DNA of 64,000 bases from Thiobius zoothamnicola (GTDB lineage: Bacteria; Pseudomonadota; Gammaproteobacteria; Chromatiales; Chromatiaceae), in contig OY782758.1 in NCBI GenBank assembly GCA_963678215.1, forward strand, positions 372,001-436,000, written 5' to 3'. Shown here piece by piece: positions 36,949 through 46,958 of the stretch. Within the stretch, counting starts at the first letter, position 1; every line of letters begins with the position of its first letter. A program made the translations under genes and the position numbers. The notes under the pieces were generated by a model, which saw only the letters and a program-made list of their open reading frames with translations, did no database searches and was not told the DNA's origin.

Positions 36949-38574
36949 GTGATTTTTTCAAAGGGTCTTTCCGATGTAGAACTCATATCCGTTCTCAATA
37001 AAAAGTTAGCGCGCTTGTGCGCCTTGGATAATCTGGATCAAGTATTTAGCGTACGCATTGGGTTAGAAAAAGAAAGCTTGCGAGTGGCCGCCAATGGTCA
37101 TTTGGCGCAGACGCCGCATCCGGCTGCGTGGGGCGCGGCGTTAACGCATGCCGGGATAACCACAGATTATTCTGAATCCTTACCGGAATTTATTACGCCC
37201 CCCATGTCTGATGCCGGGCAGGCGTTGGATTTTCTTGCTGATCTGCAAAGTTATGCGTATCAACGCCTGCCCGGGGAGATGTTGTGGGCGACCAGCATGC
37301 CTTGTGCTTTATCGGGCGATGGTGCTGACATCCCGATTGCAGATTATGGCCGTTCAAATCTTGGTCGGATGAAGCGTATTTACCGTATTGGATTAGGGCA
37401 TCGATATGGCCGGGTGATGCAGATCATCGCTGGCGTACATTTTAATTGGTCTATGACACCGACATTCTGGCCTGTGTATCGTCGTTTGACTGGCGCGGAA
37501 ATGGATGCCACCACATTACGTGATGCGACTTATATGGGGCTAACGCGTAATATTTTGCGTTTTGGTTGGTTGATTCCCTATTTGTTTGGCGCTTCGCCTG
37601 CGGTTTGTCAGACATTCTTTCCCCATGGTCAAAGTGATCTGCCGAAATTTGATGAACAGACCTATTATGAGCCTTATGCCACATCCTTGCGCATGGGAGA
37701 CATCGGGTATCAAAACAGCAAGGAAGAAGGTTTGGGTTTCAAGGTTTGCTATAACGACGTCAAATCGTATGCCCGGAGTTTGTTACATGCGATCACGACG
37801 CCAGCGGAGTTGTGGCGACGCATTGGGGTGAAAATACAAGGTGACTATCGGCAGTTGAATACCAATATTCTGCAAATTGAGAATGAATACTATAGTTCAG
37901 TACGCCCCAAGCAACCATTGGCTGGCCTGGAAAGTCCGGCACTGGCGTTGTTGGATCGTGGTATAGACTATATTGAGTTACGTTCGCTGGATGTGAATGC
38001 TTATCACCCATTAGGGGTGGATGAAGAGCAACTGCGCTTTCTGGAGTCTTTTATGCTGACAGGCTTGTTGCTGGATAGTCCACCATTGACCCAATGCGAG
38101 CAAATGGAAGCGAATCAAAATCTACTTAAAGTGGCTCATTATGGGCGCGAGCCGGGTTTGACGCTGGAGCGCAATGGCTATCGGGTGACGTTGCAAAATT
38201 GGGGCATGCAATTCATGCATATGATGCTGCCAGTGGCGGAATTGCTGGATCAAATTCATCAAACTGATGTTTACGCGGAGGCGTTGGATGGGCAAATGAC
38301 GAAAATCCGCCATGCTGAATTGACGCCATCCGCCCGCATGCTGCGTGAAATGCATGAGAATGGCGAAGGTTTTTACGATTTTGCCCGGCGTTTATCCACG
38401 AAGCATCATCGGTTCTTTAATGAGCGGAGTGTCTCCTCCAGGCACCAGACGGAATTTGATGCGATGTCGGCAAAATCCTACCAACGACTGGAGGAGATTG
38501 AATCGACCCAACAGCAGGACTTTGATCAATTCTTAGCAGATTACTTCGCACCGGTTGAACGTGCCGTAAAATAA
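36949..38574 (+). CDS. gshA: Glutamate-cysteine ligase
   Basis: This 541-residue, proteobacterial-type GshA starts at GTG 36949. Landmarks include RIGLEKESLRVAANGHLAQT, TDYSESLPEFITPPM, LWATSMPC, MQIIAGVHFNWSM, DIGYQNSKEEG and YIELRSLDVN. It joins Glu and Cys, the first and rate-limiting step of glutathione synthesis. Length fits the family (518 in E. coli). The upstream 128 bp may hold its promoter; the hairpin-like sequence there is imperfect. Confidence 0.95.
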   Translation: MIFSKGLSDVELISVLNKKLARLCALDNLDQVFSVRIGLEKESLRVAANGHLAQTPHPAAWGAALTHAGITTDYSESLPEFITPPMSDAGQALDFLADLQSYAYQRLPGEMLWATSMPCALSGDGADIPIADYGRSNLGRMKRIYRIGLGHRYGRVMQIIAGVHFNWSMTPTFWPVYRRLTGAEMDATTLRDATYMGLTRNILRFGWLIPYLFGASPAVCQTFFPHGQSDLPKFDEQTYYEPYATSLRMGDIGYQNSKEEGLGFKVCYNDVKSYARSLLHAITTPAELWRRIGVKIQGDYRQLNTNILQIENEYYSSVRPKQPLAGLESPALALLDRGIDYIELRSLDVNAYHPLGVDEEQLRFLESFMLTGLLLDSPPLTQCEQMEANQNLLKVAHYGREPGLTLERNGYRVTLQNWGMQFMHMMLPVAELLDQIHQTDVYAEALDGQMTKIRHAELTPSARMLREMHENGEGFYDFARRLSTKHHRFFNERSVSSRHQTEFDAMSAKSYQRLEEIESTQQQDFDQFLADYFAPVERAVK

Positions 38575-38620
38575 GCGGCATCTCTTAATTTTCCCCTGAT
38601 ATCAAACGGACTGTGTATTT

Positions 38621-40912
38621 GTGTTATTCGCCAAGCGTCTTAAAGAAAGCTTCTTTATCTTGGGTTGCCTTGCGGTGGGTTACTTCCTGTTGGCGTTGGC
38701 ATCCTATGCGCCTGAGGATCCGGGCTGGAGCTATGTTGGCGAACGTGAACAGGCCGAAAACCTGGCTGGCGCTGCAGGAGCCTGGACGGCAAGCGTATTA
38801 CTCTCGCTATTTGGGCTGAATGCTTATCTCGTTCTGGGTTTGCTGATGTGGATGGCCTGGGTAGGGTTCCGGGAACGTCATAGCACTATCGATCAATCAT
38901 TGGGTTGGGCGCGCTGGTCGGGTTTTCTGTTGATCATCCCCGCTGTATCCGCGTTAATGGATTTGCACATCCAGGTTGATCATTTGCCCGAAGGGGCGGG
39001 CGGTATTCTTGGAACGGGGTTGTTAAATTTCGGCGTGGGTTACTTTAATGTGGCTGGCGCGGCGTTATTGTTTTTGGCGATGGCGTCAATCGGTTTGACG
39101 TTATTCACGGGTTTGTCCTGGTTGATGATGATCGATGCTTTGGGGGAACTGGTACTGAAAGCTTTCCGTCGGCTTAAAAGTTTGGTCAGCGCTTTTCATC
39201 CATCCACTTTATACAAAGTGGAAAACCGGCCAGTAGAATCCCGTAAAAAACCCCGGAAACGCACGGAGAAAAAAACGCCACCTTTGATTGAGGCACCAAA
39301 ACCTGAATCCGAGTCGGAAGTGAAACCCAAGTCCAAACCCCGGGTTGCCAAACGTGTCCAACAGCAGACAGTTCATGCCTCTTCTGCGGTGGAACCCATG
39401 GACAATCTACCTTCATTGGATTTCTTGGATCCGCCCCAGCCGAATCCTGAGCAACTTTCAGAAGCGGAATTGCAGGCCATGTCTGCGCAAGTTGAGCGTA
39501 AGCTGGCCGATTTTTCGATTACCGCTGAAGTGGTCGCCGTGCATCCAGGCCCGGTGGTCACGATGTTTGAATTACAACTTGCGCCGGGCACCAAGGCGAG
39601 CAAAGTCACCAATCTGGCCAAGGACCTGGCACGGGCTTTGTTGGTGGTTTCCGTGCGGGTGGTTGAAGTGATACCGGGCAAATCCGTGATTGGTCTGGAA
39701 ATACCCAATCCGAAACGGGAAATGGTGTATCTCAGCGAAATCTTATGTTCGGCTTCCTACACAACCTCCCAATCGCCTTTAACCTTATCTCTGGGAAAAG
39801 ATATTGTTGGCGAACCTGTGGTGGCTGATCTCGCCAAGATGCCGCATGCGCTGATTGCAGGCACGACGGGTTCAGGCAAATCCGTTGCGATTAACACCAT
39901 GATTTTAAGCTTGCTTTATAAATCGACGGCGCGGCAAGTACGCTTAATCATGATTGATCCGAAAATGCTGGAACTGTCGGTTTATGAAGGTATTCCGCAT
40001 TTATTGACACCCGTGGTCACGGATATGGATGAAGCCGCCAATGCTTTGCGTTGGTGCGTGGCTGAAATGGAGCGGCGCTACCGTTTGATGGCGGCGCTTG
40101 GGGTGCGCAATATCAATGGGTATAACAAAAAAATCGCTGCGGCGGAAAAAGCGGGCGAACCTTTGCCAGATCCATTATTTATCGCCGAGCCTAATCCCAT
40201 TACAGGTGAGTTGCCGGAAATGCGTTACCTGGATGACCTGCCTTACATCGTCATTGTGATTGATGAGTTGGCCGATATGATGATGGTGGTGGGTAAAAAG
40301 GTTGAAGAACTGATCGCGCGTCTCGCTCAAAAAGCGCGCGCGGCGGGGATTCATTTGCTGTTGGCCACGCAACGTCCTTCAGTGGATGTCATCACCGGTC
40401 TGATCAAAGCCAATATCCCCACGCGCATCGCTTTTCAGGTTTCTTCACGGGTGGATTCACGAACGATTCTGGATCAAATGGGTGCCGAACATCTGTTAGG
40501 GCATGGTGATATGTTGTTTTTGCCATCTGGTACCAGCATTCCTCAACGTGCGCATGGTGCTTTTGTGGATGATCATGAAGTGCATCGGGTGGTGGATTTC
40601 CTGAAGCAATTGGGTCAACCGGACTACGTTGATGAGATTTTGCAGGAATCCAGCGAAGTGATTCCGGGCCTATCGGCTGAAGCCTCCGGCGTCACGCTGA
40701 ATACAGAGGATAGTGATCCATTGTTTGACGAAGCCGTGAAAATCATCACCGAATCCCGGCGTGCCTCTGTTTCTGGCGTGCAACGGCGGTTAAAGATTGG
40801 TTATAACCGGGCGGCGCGTTTGGTGGAAGAAATGGAGCGTATCGGCATTGTCAGCCAGCCCGATCATAAGGGGAACCGGGAAGTGATGGCTCCGCCGCCC
40901 GTGGGAGACTGA
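38621..40912 (+). CDS. ftsK: DNA translocase FtsK
   Basis: This 763-residue protein starts at GTG 38621. It has four N-terminal membrane helices (FILGCLAVGYFLLALASYAP first), a short basic/Pro-rich linker, then the motor domain: Walker A GTTGSGKSVAINTMILSLL and Walker B IVIVIDELADMMM, followed by TQRPSVDVITGLIKANIPTR. A C-terminal gamma winged-helix (VSGVQRRLKIGYNRAARLVE) recognises KOPS sites. It pumps sister chromosomes through the division septum and activates XerCD at dif. The linker is short compared with E. coli FtsK (1,329 residues). lolA follows after 6 bp. Confidence 0.96.
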   Translation: MLFAKRLKESFFILGCLAVGYFLLALASYAPEDPGWSYVGEREQAENLAGAAGAWTASVLLSLFGLNAYLVLGLLMWMAWVGFRERHSTIDQSLGWARWSGFLLIIPAVSALMDLHIQVDHLPEGAGGILGTGLLNFGVGYFNVAGAALLFLAMASIGLTLFTGLSWLMMIDALGELVLKAFRRLKSLVSAFHPSTLYKVENRPVESRKKPRKRTEKKTPPLIEAPKPESESEVKPKSKPRVAKRVQQQTVHASSAVEPMDNLPSLDFLDPPQPNPEQLSEAELQAMSAQVERKLADFSITAEVVAVHPGPVVTMFELQLAPGTKASKVTNLAKDLARALLVVSVRVVEVIPGKSVIGLEIPNPKREMVYLSEILCSASYTTSQSPLTLSLGKDIVGEPVVADLAKMPHALIAGTTGSGKSVAINTMILSLLYKSTARQVRLIMIDPKMLELSVYEGIPHLLTPVVTDMDEAANALRWCVAEMERRYRLMAALGVRNINGYNKKIAAAEKAGEPLPDPLFIAEPNPITGELPEMRYLDDLPYIVIVIDELADMMMVVGKKVEELIARLAQKARAAGIHLLLATQRPSVDVITGLIKANIPTRIAFQVSSRVDSRTILDQMGAEHLLGHGDMLFLPSGTSIPQRAHGAFVDDHEVHRVVDFLKQLGQPDYVDEILQESSEVIPGLSAEASGVTLNTEDSDPLFDEAVKIITESRRASVSGVQRRLKIGYNRAARLVEEMERIGIVSQPDHKGNREVMAPPPVGD

Positions 40913-40918
40913 AAAAAT

Positions 40919-41527
40919 ATGCGTGGTTTGATCATAAGCTTATGCTTCTTCTGTCTGGTTGCTGAGGCTGGCCCGGGTCGAGAGGCTTTGACGGCTTTTT
41001 TACAGGATCTGGATACGCTGCAAGCTGATTTCACTCAGACGGTTTATGACTTGGAGAATGGCCGACAGGGTATTTCCAATGGCGTCTTCAAATTAAGACG
41101 GCCTGATCGTTTCCGGTGGGATTATCAAGCACCGGAAGCACGTTTGATTCTGGCGGATGGTCGTGATTTATGGATTGTTGAGAATGATTTGGAACAAATC
41201 ACTCAATACCACCAAAGCATGGCTTTGAGGAATACGCCAGTCACCATTTTGTTGGCGGATAAACCTTTGGATGAGGCTTTCGCGGTTAAGGAACGTGGCT
41301 TATATGCTGATCTGTTCTGGCTGGAACTCAAGCCACATGACGCGGAAAGTGATGTGGAGCGGGTATTGCTGGGTTTGAGCGAGGATCAACTGGAGCAGTT
41401 GGAGCTGACAGATAAATTTGGCCAAATCACGCAATTCCGTTTTTCCGCCATGCGCAAAAATCCGGTGCTACCCCGTGATGAATTTGTTTTCCAGCCGCCG
41501 GAAGATTGGGATGTATTCGCCCACTGA
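40919..41527 (+). CDS. lolA: Outer-membrane lipoprotein carrier protein LolA
   Basis: This 202-residue periplasmic carrier has signal peptide LIISLCFFCLVAEA, then the LolA core: LDTLQADFTQTVYD, GVFKLRRPDRFRWDYQ and LILADGRDLWIVENDLEQ. It collects lipoproteins from LolCDE and passes them to LolB. The LolCDE-type genes are 20 kb away in this window (61.1-63.0 kb). It is 6 bp after ftsK, the conserved ftsK-lolA arrangement. Confidence 0.95.
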   Translation: MRGLIISLCFFCLVAEAGPGREALTAFLQDLDTLQADFTQTVYDLENGRQGISNGVFKLRRPDRFRWDYQAPEARLILADGRDLWIVENDLEQITQYHQSMALRNTPVTILLADKPLDEAFAVKERGLYADLFWLELKPHDAESDVERVLLGLSEDQLEQLELTDKFGQITQFRFSAMRKNPVLPRDEFVFQPPEDWDVFAH

Positions 41528-41553
41528 TTCCACTGAACGGCGTGATGAGGCTG

Positions 41554-41787
41554 CTAATCTTCGCCGATGACGCGCTCTTCACGCGGTGCGCTCAATAATT
41601 TCTCTGCCTCAATCTGGGTTTTGGCGTAAATCAATCGACATTCCGTCTGGGGTTCCTCGGCCATCTCAGTACGCCGTTCACGCGCCAGGATACGCGCCGC
41701 TTTGAAATTGTCTTGTGTGTCGATGTATTCCAGCTTTTTGGTGTTGGTCGCCGGATTGTGGGTCACATAGTAAATAAAATAAGGCAT
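41554..41787 (-). CDS. Small conserved cytoplasmic protein, unknown function
   Basis: This 77-residue charged protein has a beta-like start (YFIYYVTHNPATNTKKLEYI) and an Arg-rich helix (FKAARILARERRTEMAE). It looks like the short conserved proteins seen near lolA-rarA in gammaproteobacteria, but no function is known to me. It is convergent with lolA, with 26 bp between stops. Confidence 0.72.
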   Translation of the reverse strand: MPYFIYYVTHNPATNTKKLEYIDTQDNFKAARILARERRTEMAEEPQTECRLIYAKTQIEAEKLLSAPREERVIGED

Positions 41788-41936
41788 GTGATCTGGGCGG
41801 TTAATGATATAGGATTACATTAGCATGTTTTACCATGACCAAAAACCGCTCGAAAACAGGCTAAACAAGCTATTTTGGGGAGTGAAAAAGATACCACTCT
41901 TCAAAATGCCGGCTAAAAGCCTGTGGATTACCTGCT

Positions 41937-42893
41937 TTAACCCGCTTTGTCGTTTTCACTCCCAACCTCTGATATTTCATGCAGGTAGGGCAAATCAGCG
42001 CCCTGGCGTGAACAGGTGATTGAAGCGGCTTTAACGGCAAAATCGAGTAATTCATTCAAATCGCTCTGGGTTAGTTCCCGAATTCTTTGCTTGCTCTTTC
42101 CCCATTGCAATAATTTTGCAAGCAAAGCGGATTGGAAAGTATCGCCAGCACCGACAGTATCCACAACATCAGTCATATCCGGCTGCATCACCGCTGTTAA
42201 GCCATTGGCCGTCCAGCATTTCACTTGTTGGGCACCATCTGTGATCGTAATGAATTGCACGCCCGTTTTAAGCAAAGCCTCGGCTAATGTCTGATGGCTG
42301 CGGCCCGGATACAGGGCGTCAATATCTTCTGCGCTGATTTTGAACATGTCGGCATATTGCGCATACTGCCAGAAACGTGTCCGCCATATTTCCACATCAG
42401 GTTCAATAGTGAGTCTGACATTGGGGTCAACTGAGATAAATTTATCGGACAGGTTGTCCAGCATGCTGGCGAAGGCATCCGCCACAGGCTGCATCACCAT
42501 GGAGTAAGAGCCGAAATGCAAGCCAGTGATATCCTGGCGAATTGCTGGAAGCTCCTCCGTCGTCACCCCGCAATCTGCGGAGCCGACGCCATAGAAGACA
42601 TAATTCGGTGTCCCGGCGTCATCCAGATTGATCATCACCACGGTGGTGCGGCGGCCTGTTCGTACCAAGTAGCTGGTATCCACTTTTTCGGCTGCCAACA
42701 TTCGCATCAGCCGATGGCCCAATTCATCCTGCGAAATACCGGTCAATAATGCCGATGGCTGCTGCAAACGCGACAATCCAATCGCCACATTAAAAGGTGA
42801 GCCTCCTGCTCTGGCATTCATTTCAAATGTTGCCGGATTCGCGCCTTCACCCACAAAAACATCAAACAGTGCTTCGCCACAGACTAAAAACAT
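41937..42893 (-). CDS. PfkB-family sugar kinase, probably fructokinase
   Basis: This 318-residue ribokinase-fold kinase has the N-terminal signature GGSPFNVAIGLSRLQ and the C-terminal ATP/catalytic motif VDTVGAGDTFQSALLAKL with the catalytic Asp. It would phosphorylate a ketose, most simply fructose to fructose-6-phosphate, as the final step after the polyol dehydrogenase in this operon. It is the last gene of the operon, 51 bp after the HAD gene. The acceptor specificity is inferred from context. Confidence 0.9.
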   Translation of the reverse strand: MFLVCGEALFDVFVGEGANPATFEMNARAGGSPFNVAIGLSRLQQPSALLTGISQDELGHRLMRMLAAEKVDTSYLVRTGRRTTVVMINLDDAGTPNYVFYGVGSADCGVTTEELPAIRQDITGLHFGSYSMVMQPVADAFASMLDNLSDKFISVDPNVRLTIEPDVEIWRTRFWQYAQYADMFKISAEDIDALYPGRSHQTLAEALLKTGVQFITITDGAQQVKCWTANGLTAVMQPDMTDVVDTVGAGDTFQSALLAKLLQWGKSKQRIRELTQSDLNELLDFAVKAASITCSRQGADLPYLHEISEVGSENDKAG

Positions 42894-42944
42894 GTTAAGC
42901 CTCGCTTTCCATGTGGTTCTTTGTTTTCAGGATCATTATTCCCC

Positions 42945-43646
42945 CTATTGATCATTCCGCAAACAATCCCCTTGCCAGCGCTGTAAGAGCGCCTGCGGCA
43001 GCTTCGACATATCATCAATAACGGCATCCGGCTGCAGTTCAACCACTTGTTTTTCTAGCCCGGCAGGTTGCGTATGAGAGCCGCCCAAATAAGCGACCAC
43101 CGTCATGCCAGCCGCTTGCGCCGCCTGGATGCCTGAAGGGCTGTCTTCAATGACGATGCATTGGTCTGGTTGATAGCCCAACGTACAGGCTGCATGTAAA
43201 AACAGGTCAGGCGCAGGTTTGCCATTAGTCACCATACTGGCGCTAAAAATTTGCGAGTCAAAATATTGGCGCAATCCTGTCAGGCTTAACGAAAGTTCAA
43301 TACGTTCCAGACTGCTGGAAGAAGCCACGCAACGATCACAGTCTAATTGTGCCAATAAACCCTTGACGCCAATAGTGGGTTTGAGCGCTTGTTTGAAATA
43401 TGACAACAAGCGGCTTTCGGCGTCTTTGAAGGCATCAATGGTGATCTCTATACCAAATCGCTGCTTGAGCGTCTGTACGTCCTGCTCTTGGGATTTGCCT
43501 AACAAGTGTTGGTAATAGTCATTTTCAGTGAATACATAACCGGCTTCTGCAATCAGCGCCAACACGATATCTTTAGCGAGCGGCTCGCTATCCACCAACA
43601 CGCCATCACAATCGAAAATCATCAGTGGCTTTTTATCCATCGCCAT
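42945..43646 (-). CDS. HAD-superfamily (subfamily IA) phosphatase or phosphoglucomutase-like enzyme
   Basis: This 233-residue HAD hydrolase has motif I IFDCDGVLVDSEPLAKDI, motif II VASSSSLERIELSL, the KPAPDLFLHA motif III and motif IV CIVIEDSPSGIQAAQAAG. A helical cap lies between motifs I and II, as in the beta-phosphoglucomutase/sugar-phosphatase branch. In related polyol operons such proteins dephosphorylate sugar phosphates. It overlaps the dehydrogenase gene by 14 bp (tightly coupled). The substrate is unproven. Confidence 0.88.
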   Translation of the reverse strand: MAMDKKPLMIFDCDGVLVDSEPLAKDIVLALIAEAGYVFTENDYYQHLLGKSQEQDVQTLKQRFGIEITIDAFKDAESRLLSYFKQALKPTIGVKGLLAQLDCDRCVASSSSLERIELSLSLTGLRQYFDSQIFSASMVTNGKPAPDLFLHAACTLGYQPDQCIVIEDSPSGIQAAQAAGMTVVAYLGGSHTQPAGLEKQVVELQPDAVIDDMSKLPQALLQRWQGDCLRNDQ

Positions 43647-45111
43647 TCGATATACAGGCTTCCAGAGCGGTATTCACGCCCTTGGTGTTGATCATATTTA
43701 ACCAGTTGGTGAAACTGTCGGCAAAACGGGCCTGCCGGGCAAGGTCACCATAGATATGCCGCATTTTCAACCATTCAAGCGGTGTTTGCCTGGCTCGCCG
43801 CGCCTGTTCTTTGAGTGTTTCCCAATGAGGATCATTGGCCTGGATTTCAGTACCATCTTCACGCATGCCCAAACAATAGCGCGCCCAAATCGCCGAGATA
43901 AAAGCCAGTCCTGCAACAGAGGTTCCTTTATTGATGCCATCCCGAATGGATGGAATGATGAAGCCAGGATGACGACTGGAACCATCAAAGGCGACGCGGC
44001 GCGTAGTGTCCACAATTGCTGGATTGGAAAAACGTTGGTCAATCAGCTCAATATAGGCTTGCGGCGTAAATTCAGACGTGGCTTTGACGTGCGGCGCGAT
44101 TTCTGCTCTTTCAATCTGATAAAACATGGCGCGAATCTGCGCATGCTTCATGCTTTCCGCGATTGTTTCAATACCCAGTAAGTCGCTGATTTGGGCGATC
44201 AACTGATGTCCGCCATTGAGCATGCGAATCTTCATGTTTTCGTGATCATGAACGTGATCGGTAAAGGTCACGCCAACTTTTTCCCAATCAGGACGGCCTG
44301 CGCAAAACTCATCCTCCATGACCCATTGGCGAAAATGTTCATGGGTTACCGGAACAGGGTCATCAATATCAAATGTTTTGGCCAAAGCGATTTCTCTCGC
44401 ACCGGTTGCAGGCGCAATACAATCGACCATTGAGTTTGGAAAGGCGCAATGGCTTTCTATCCAGTCGGCCAAATCAGGCTGGATCAAATGCGCAAGCGAT
44501 ACCACCGTTCGGCGCAAGATATCGCCATTCCCGCGTATATTGTCGCAACTCATACCGGTGAATGGAGCCATATTTTTATCACGCCGGATTTTAAGCGCGG
44601 CGACCATAGCCCCAAATGCGGTAACTGGTGTATTAGGGTGATGGACATCATGCTGGATATCAGGATGTGATGCATCCAATTCCTGCCTGGCTGTGTCAAT
44701 ATAGTAGCCCCCTTCCGTGACGGTTAAAGCGACAATACGAATATCAGGCTGCGCCATCCGCTGAATCAAAGCGGCATTGTGGTTTTCTACCGGGACGTAA
44801 TCAATCATTGACCCAATGATTTCAATGGAAGCACCTTCGGATTCCACTTCAATCAATGTCGTCAGATAATCCTGGCGAGCCAGGCTTTCACGCATTCGGG
44901 CATCGTAAGGACGCACGCCAGCGCCAACAATCGCCCAATCCGTATTTAATCCCTGTGCCAGCAAGCGATGTAAATACCAGGCTTGATGTGCGCGATGAAA
45001 ATTACCCAAGCCAATATGCACGATGCCGGGCGTAAGTTTGCTGCGATCATAGGTCGGCACAGATGCTACGTGACCAATGATCGGTAAAGCCGCATTACTT
45101 AAAGCGATCAT
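43633..45111 (-). CDS. Mannitol/sorbitol-type polyol 2-dehydrogenase (long-chain, PSLDR family)
   Basis: The 492-residue protein has an NAD-binding start (IVHIGLGNFHRAHQAWYLHR), an internal NGGHQLIAQISDLLG motif (Lys, Asn and His ligands of the PSLDR family: KIRMLNGGH) and a typical C-terminal domain. Members oxidise D-mannitol, D-sorbitol or D-arabinitol to the ketose with NAD, without metal. It overlaps the ATPase gene by 4 bp and the HAD gene by 14 bp. It could also be a fructuronate reductase; ABC transporter context favours a polyol dehydrogenase. Confidence 0.9.
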   Translation of the reverse strand: MIALSNAALPIIGHVASVPTYDRSKLTPGIVHIGLGNFHRAHQAWYLHRLLAQGLNTDWAIVGAGVRPYDARMRESLARQDYLTTLIEVESEGASIEIIGSMIDYVPVENHNAALIQRMAQPDIRIVALTVTEGGYYIDTARQELDASHPDIQHDVHHPNTPVTAFGAMVAALKIRRDKNMAPFTGMSCDNIRGNGDILRRTVVSLAHLIQPDLADWIESHCAFPNSMVDCIAPATGAREIALAKTFDIDDPVPVTHEHFRQWVMEDEFCAGRPDWEKVGVTFTDHVHDHENMKIRMLNGGHQLIAQISDLLGIETIAESMKHAQIRAMFYQIERAEIAPHVKATSEFTPQAYIELIDQRFSNPAIVDTTRRVAFDGSSRHPGFIIPSIRDGINKGTSVAGLAFISAIWARYCLGMREDGTEIQANDPHWETLKEQARRARQTPLEWLKMRHIYGDLARQARFADSFTNWLNMINTKGVNTALEACISNGDG

Positions 45112-46115
45112 GGAAGGGCTGCTCCCCGTTCATCAAAACGATGCAGTCTGGCATCGTCCGGGGTGATGTAAACAACATCGCCATGATGCACGCTCACTTC
45201 ACCATCACAACGCACTGTGATGGGATGCGGCGAAACCTCATCAGCATGGATATATAAAAAAGTATCTGAACCCAAATGTTCAGACACGCCGATGATACCT
45301 TTCCATACCCCTTCGGATTTGGATATGCTCAAGTGTTCAGGACGCACACCGATGGTGTGAGCGCCACGCTTTTCCGCTTCTCCACCGTCAATCAGGTTCA
45401 TCTTTGGACTACCAATGAAACCAGCGACAAAAAGGTTTTGGGGATTACGGTAAAGATCCAATGGCGAACCCACCTGCTCAATGACGCCATTCCGGAACAC
45501 CACAATTTTGTCAGCCATCGTCATGGCTTCAACCTGATCATGCGTGACATAAATCATGGTGGCGGCGAGATTTTGATGCAGCTCAGAGATTTCCAAGCGC
45601 ATATTCATGCGCAAAGCGGCGTCAAGATTGGACAATGGCTCATCAAATAAAAAGGCTTTGGGTTCGCGCACGATGGCGCGGCCAATTGCCACGCGTTGGC
45701 GTTGTCCACCGGAAAGTTGTCCAGGACGCCGGTCCAGATAATCGCCCAAATTGAGAATGTGAGCGGCGTTTTGTACTTTCTTTTCAATATCATCTGGCGA
45801 CAGGCCCGCCATCTTTAAAGGAAAAGCGATATTTTTCCGCACTGACATGTGCGGATATAATGCATAGGACTGAAACACCATTGCCAATCCACGCTCCGCC
45901 GGTTTGCTATGCGTCGCCTCATCGCCATCAATCTGGATACTGCCGGAAGTGACGTCCTCCAAACCGGCGATTAAGCGCAACAAGGTTGATTTGCCGCAAC
46001 CGGATGGTCCAACAAAGACCACGAACTCGCCATCATTAATTTCCAGATTTAATGGCGGAATAACCTCCGTATCGCCAAAAGCCTTACGAACATTGTTTAA
46101 TGTGATTGTCGCCAT
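45108..46115 (-). CDS. ABC transporter ATPase, MalK/UgpC/SmoK type
   Basis: This 335-residue ATPase has Walker A GPSGCGKSTLLRLIAGLE, Q-loop, signature LSGGQRQRVAIGRA, Walker B AFLFDEPLSNLDA, and a C-terminal TOBE-type regulatory domain (GVRPEHLSISKSEG). It energises the polyol importer together with the two permeases upstream. MalK-type C-terminal domains can mediate inducer exclusion. It overlaps the dehydrogenase gene by 4 bp. Confidence 0.95.
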   Translation of the reverse strand: MATITLNNVRKAFGDTEVIPPLNLEINDGEFVVFVGPSGCGKSTLLRLIAGLEDVTSGSIQIDGDEATHSKPAERGLAMVFQSYALYPHMSVRKNIAFPLKMAGLSPDDIEKKVQNAAHILNLGDYLDRRPGQLSGGQRQRVAIGRAIVREPKAFLFDEPLSNLDAALRMNMRLEISELHQNLAATMIYVTHDQVEAMTMADKIVVFRNGVIEQVGSPLDLYRNPQNLFVAGFIGSPKMNLIDGGEAEKRGAHTIGVRPEHLSISKSEGVWKGIIGVSEHLGSDTFLYIHADEVSPHPITVRCDGEVSVHHGDVVYITPDDARLHRFDERGAALP

Positions 46116-46124
46116 GATGCGCTC

Positions 46125-46955
46125 CTATTTCACTGCGCCAAAGGTCAAACCGCGCACCAGTTGTTTTTGACTGAACCAGCCCATAATCAAAATGGGCGCG
46201 ATCGCCATGGTCGAAGCCGCAGACAGCTTGGCGTAGAATAATCCTTCCGGGCTGGAATAACTGGCAATGAAAGCGGTGAGGGGTGCCGCTTTGGCGGCGG
46301 TTAAATTAAGCGTCCAGAATGCTTCGTTCCAGGCGAGTATCACGTTCAACAACAAAGTCGATGCGATGCCGGGCACCGCCATCGGCGTCAATACATACAC
46401 GATTTCATCCCATAAGCGTGCGCCATCCATGCGCGCGGCTTCGAGAATATCGACTGGAATTTCTTTGAAATAGGTATAAAGCATCCAAATGATGATCGGC
46501 AGATTTATTAACGTGAGCACGATCACCAATCCGACATGGGTATCCAATAACCCGGTATCCCGAAACAGTAGATAGATTGGAATCAACACGCCGACTGGCG
46601 GCAGCATTTTGGTGGAGAGCATCCACATCAACACATTCCTGGTGTGGCGCGTCGGCGAAAAAGCCATCGACCAAGCCGCTGGAATCGCAATCATCAGTCC
46701 AACCAGCGTAGAACCCACGGAAACGATCACCGAGTTCATAAAGTGGCGGAAATAATTTGAGCGCTCCTGTACTTCGCTGTAATTTTCCAGCGTCCAGTCA
46801 AAGCCTAAAAACAAGGGGGGTGATGCAATCGCATCAGCCTCGGTTTTAAAGCTGGTTAGAATCGTCCACAAAATAGGGAAGAATATCGCCAGCGCGATTA
46901 ACCACGCGGCAACAGTCACAATCAGTTTTCTTCTTTGCGCCTCAGCAAGCATCAT
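46125..46955 (-). CDS. ABC transporter permease (SmoG/MalG type)
   Basis: This 276-residue permease has six membrane helices and the coupling EAA loop (EAARMDGARLWDEIVYVLTP), which contacts the ATPase. It begins with a helix (VTVAAWLIALAIFFPILWTI) and ends near FSQKQLVRGLTFGAVK, the C-terminal end of the MalG family. It is paired with the permease next door, 3 bp apart. Confidence 0.95.
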   Translation of the reverse strand: MMLAEAQRRKLIVTVAAWLIALAIFFPILWTILTSFKTEADAIASPPLFLGFDWTLENYSEVQERSNYFRHFMNSVIVSVGSTLVGLMIAIPAAWSMAFSPTRHTRNVLMWMLSTKMLPPVGVLIPIYLLFRDTGLLDTHVGLVIVLTLINLPIIIWMLYTYFKEIPVDILEAARMDGARLWDEIVYVLTPMAVPGIASTLLLNVILAWNEAFWTLNLTAAKAAPLTAFIASYSSPEGLFYAKLSAASTMAIAPILIMGWFSQKQLVRGLTFGAVK

Positions 46956-46958
46956 AGC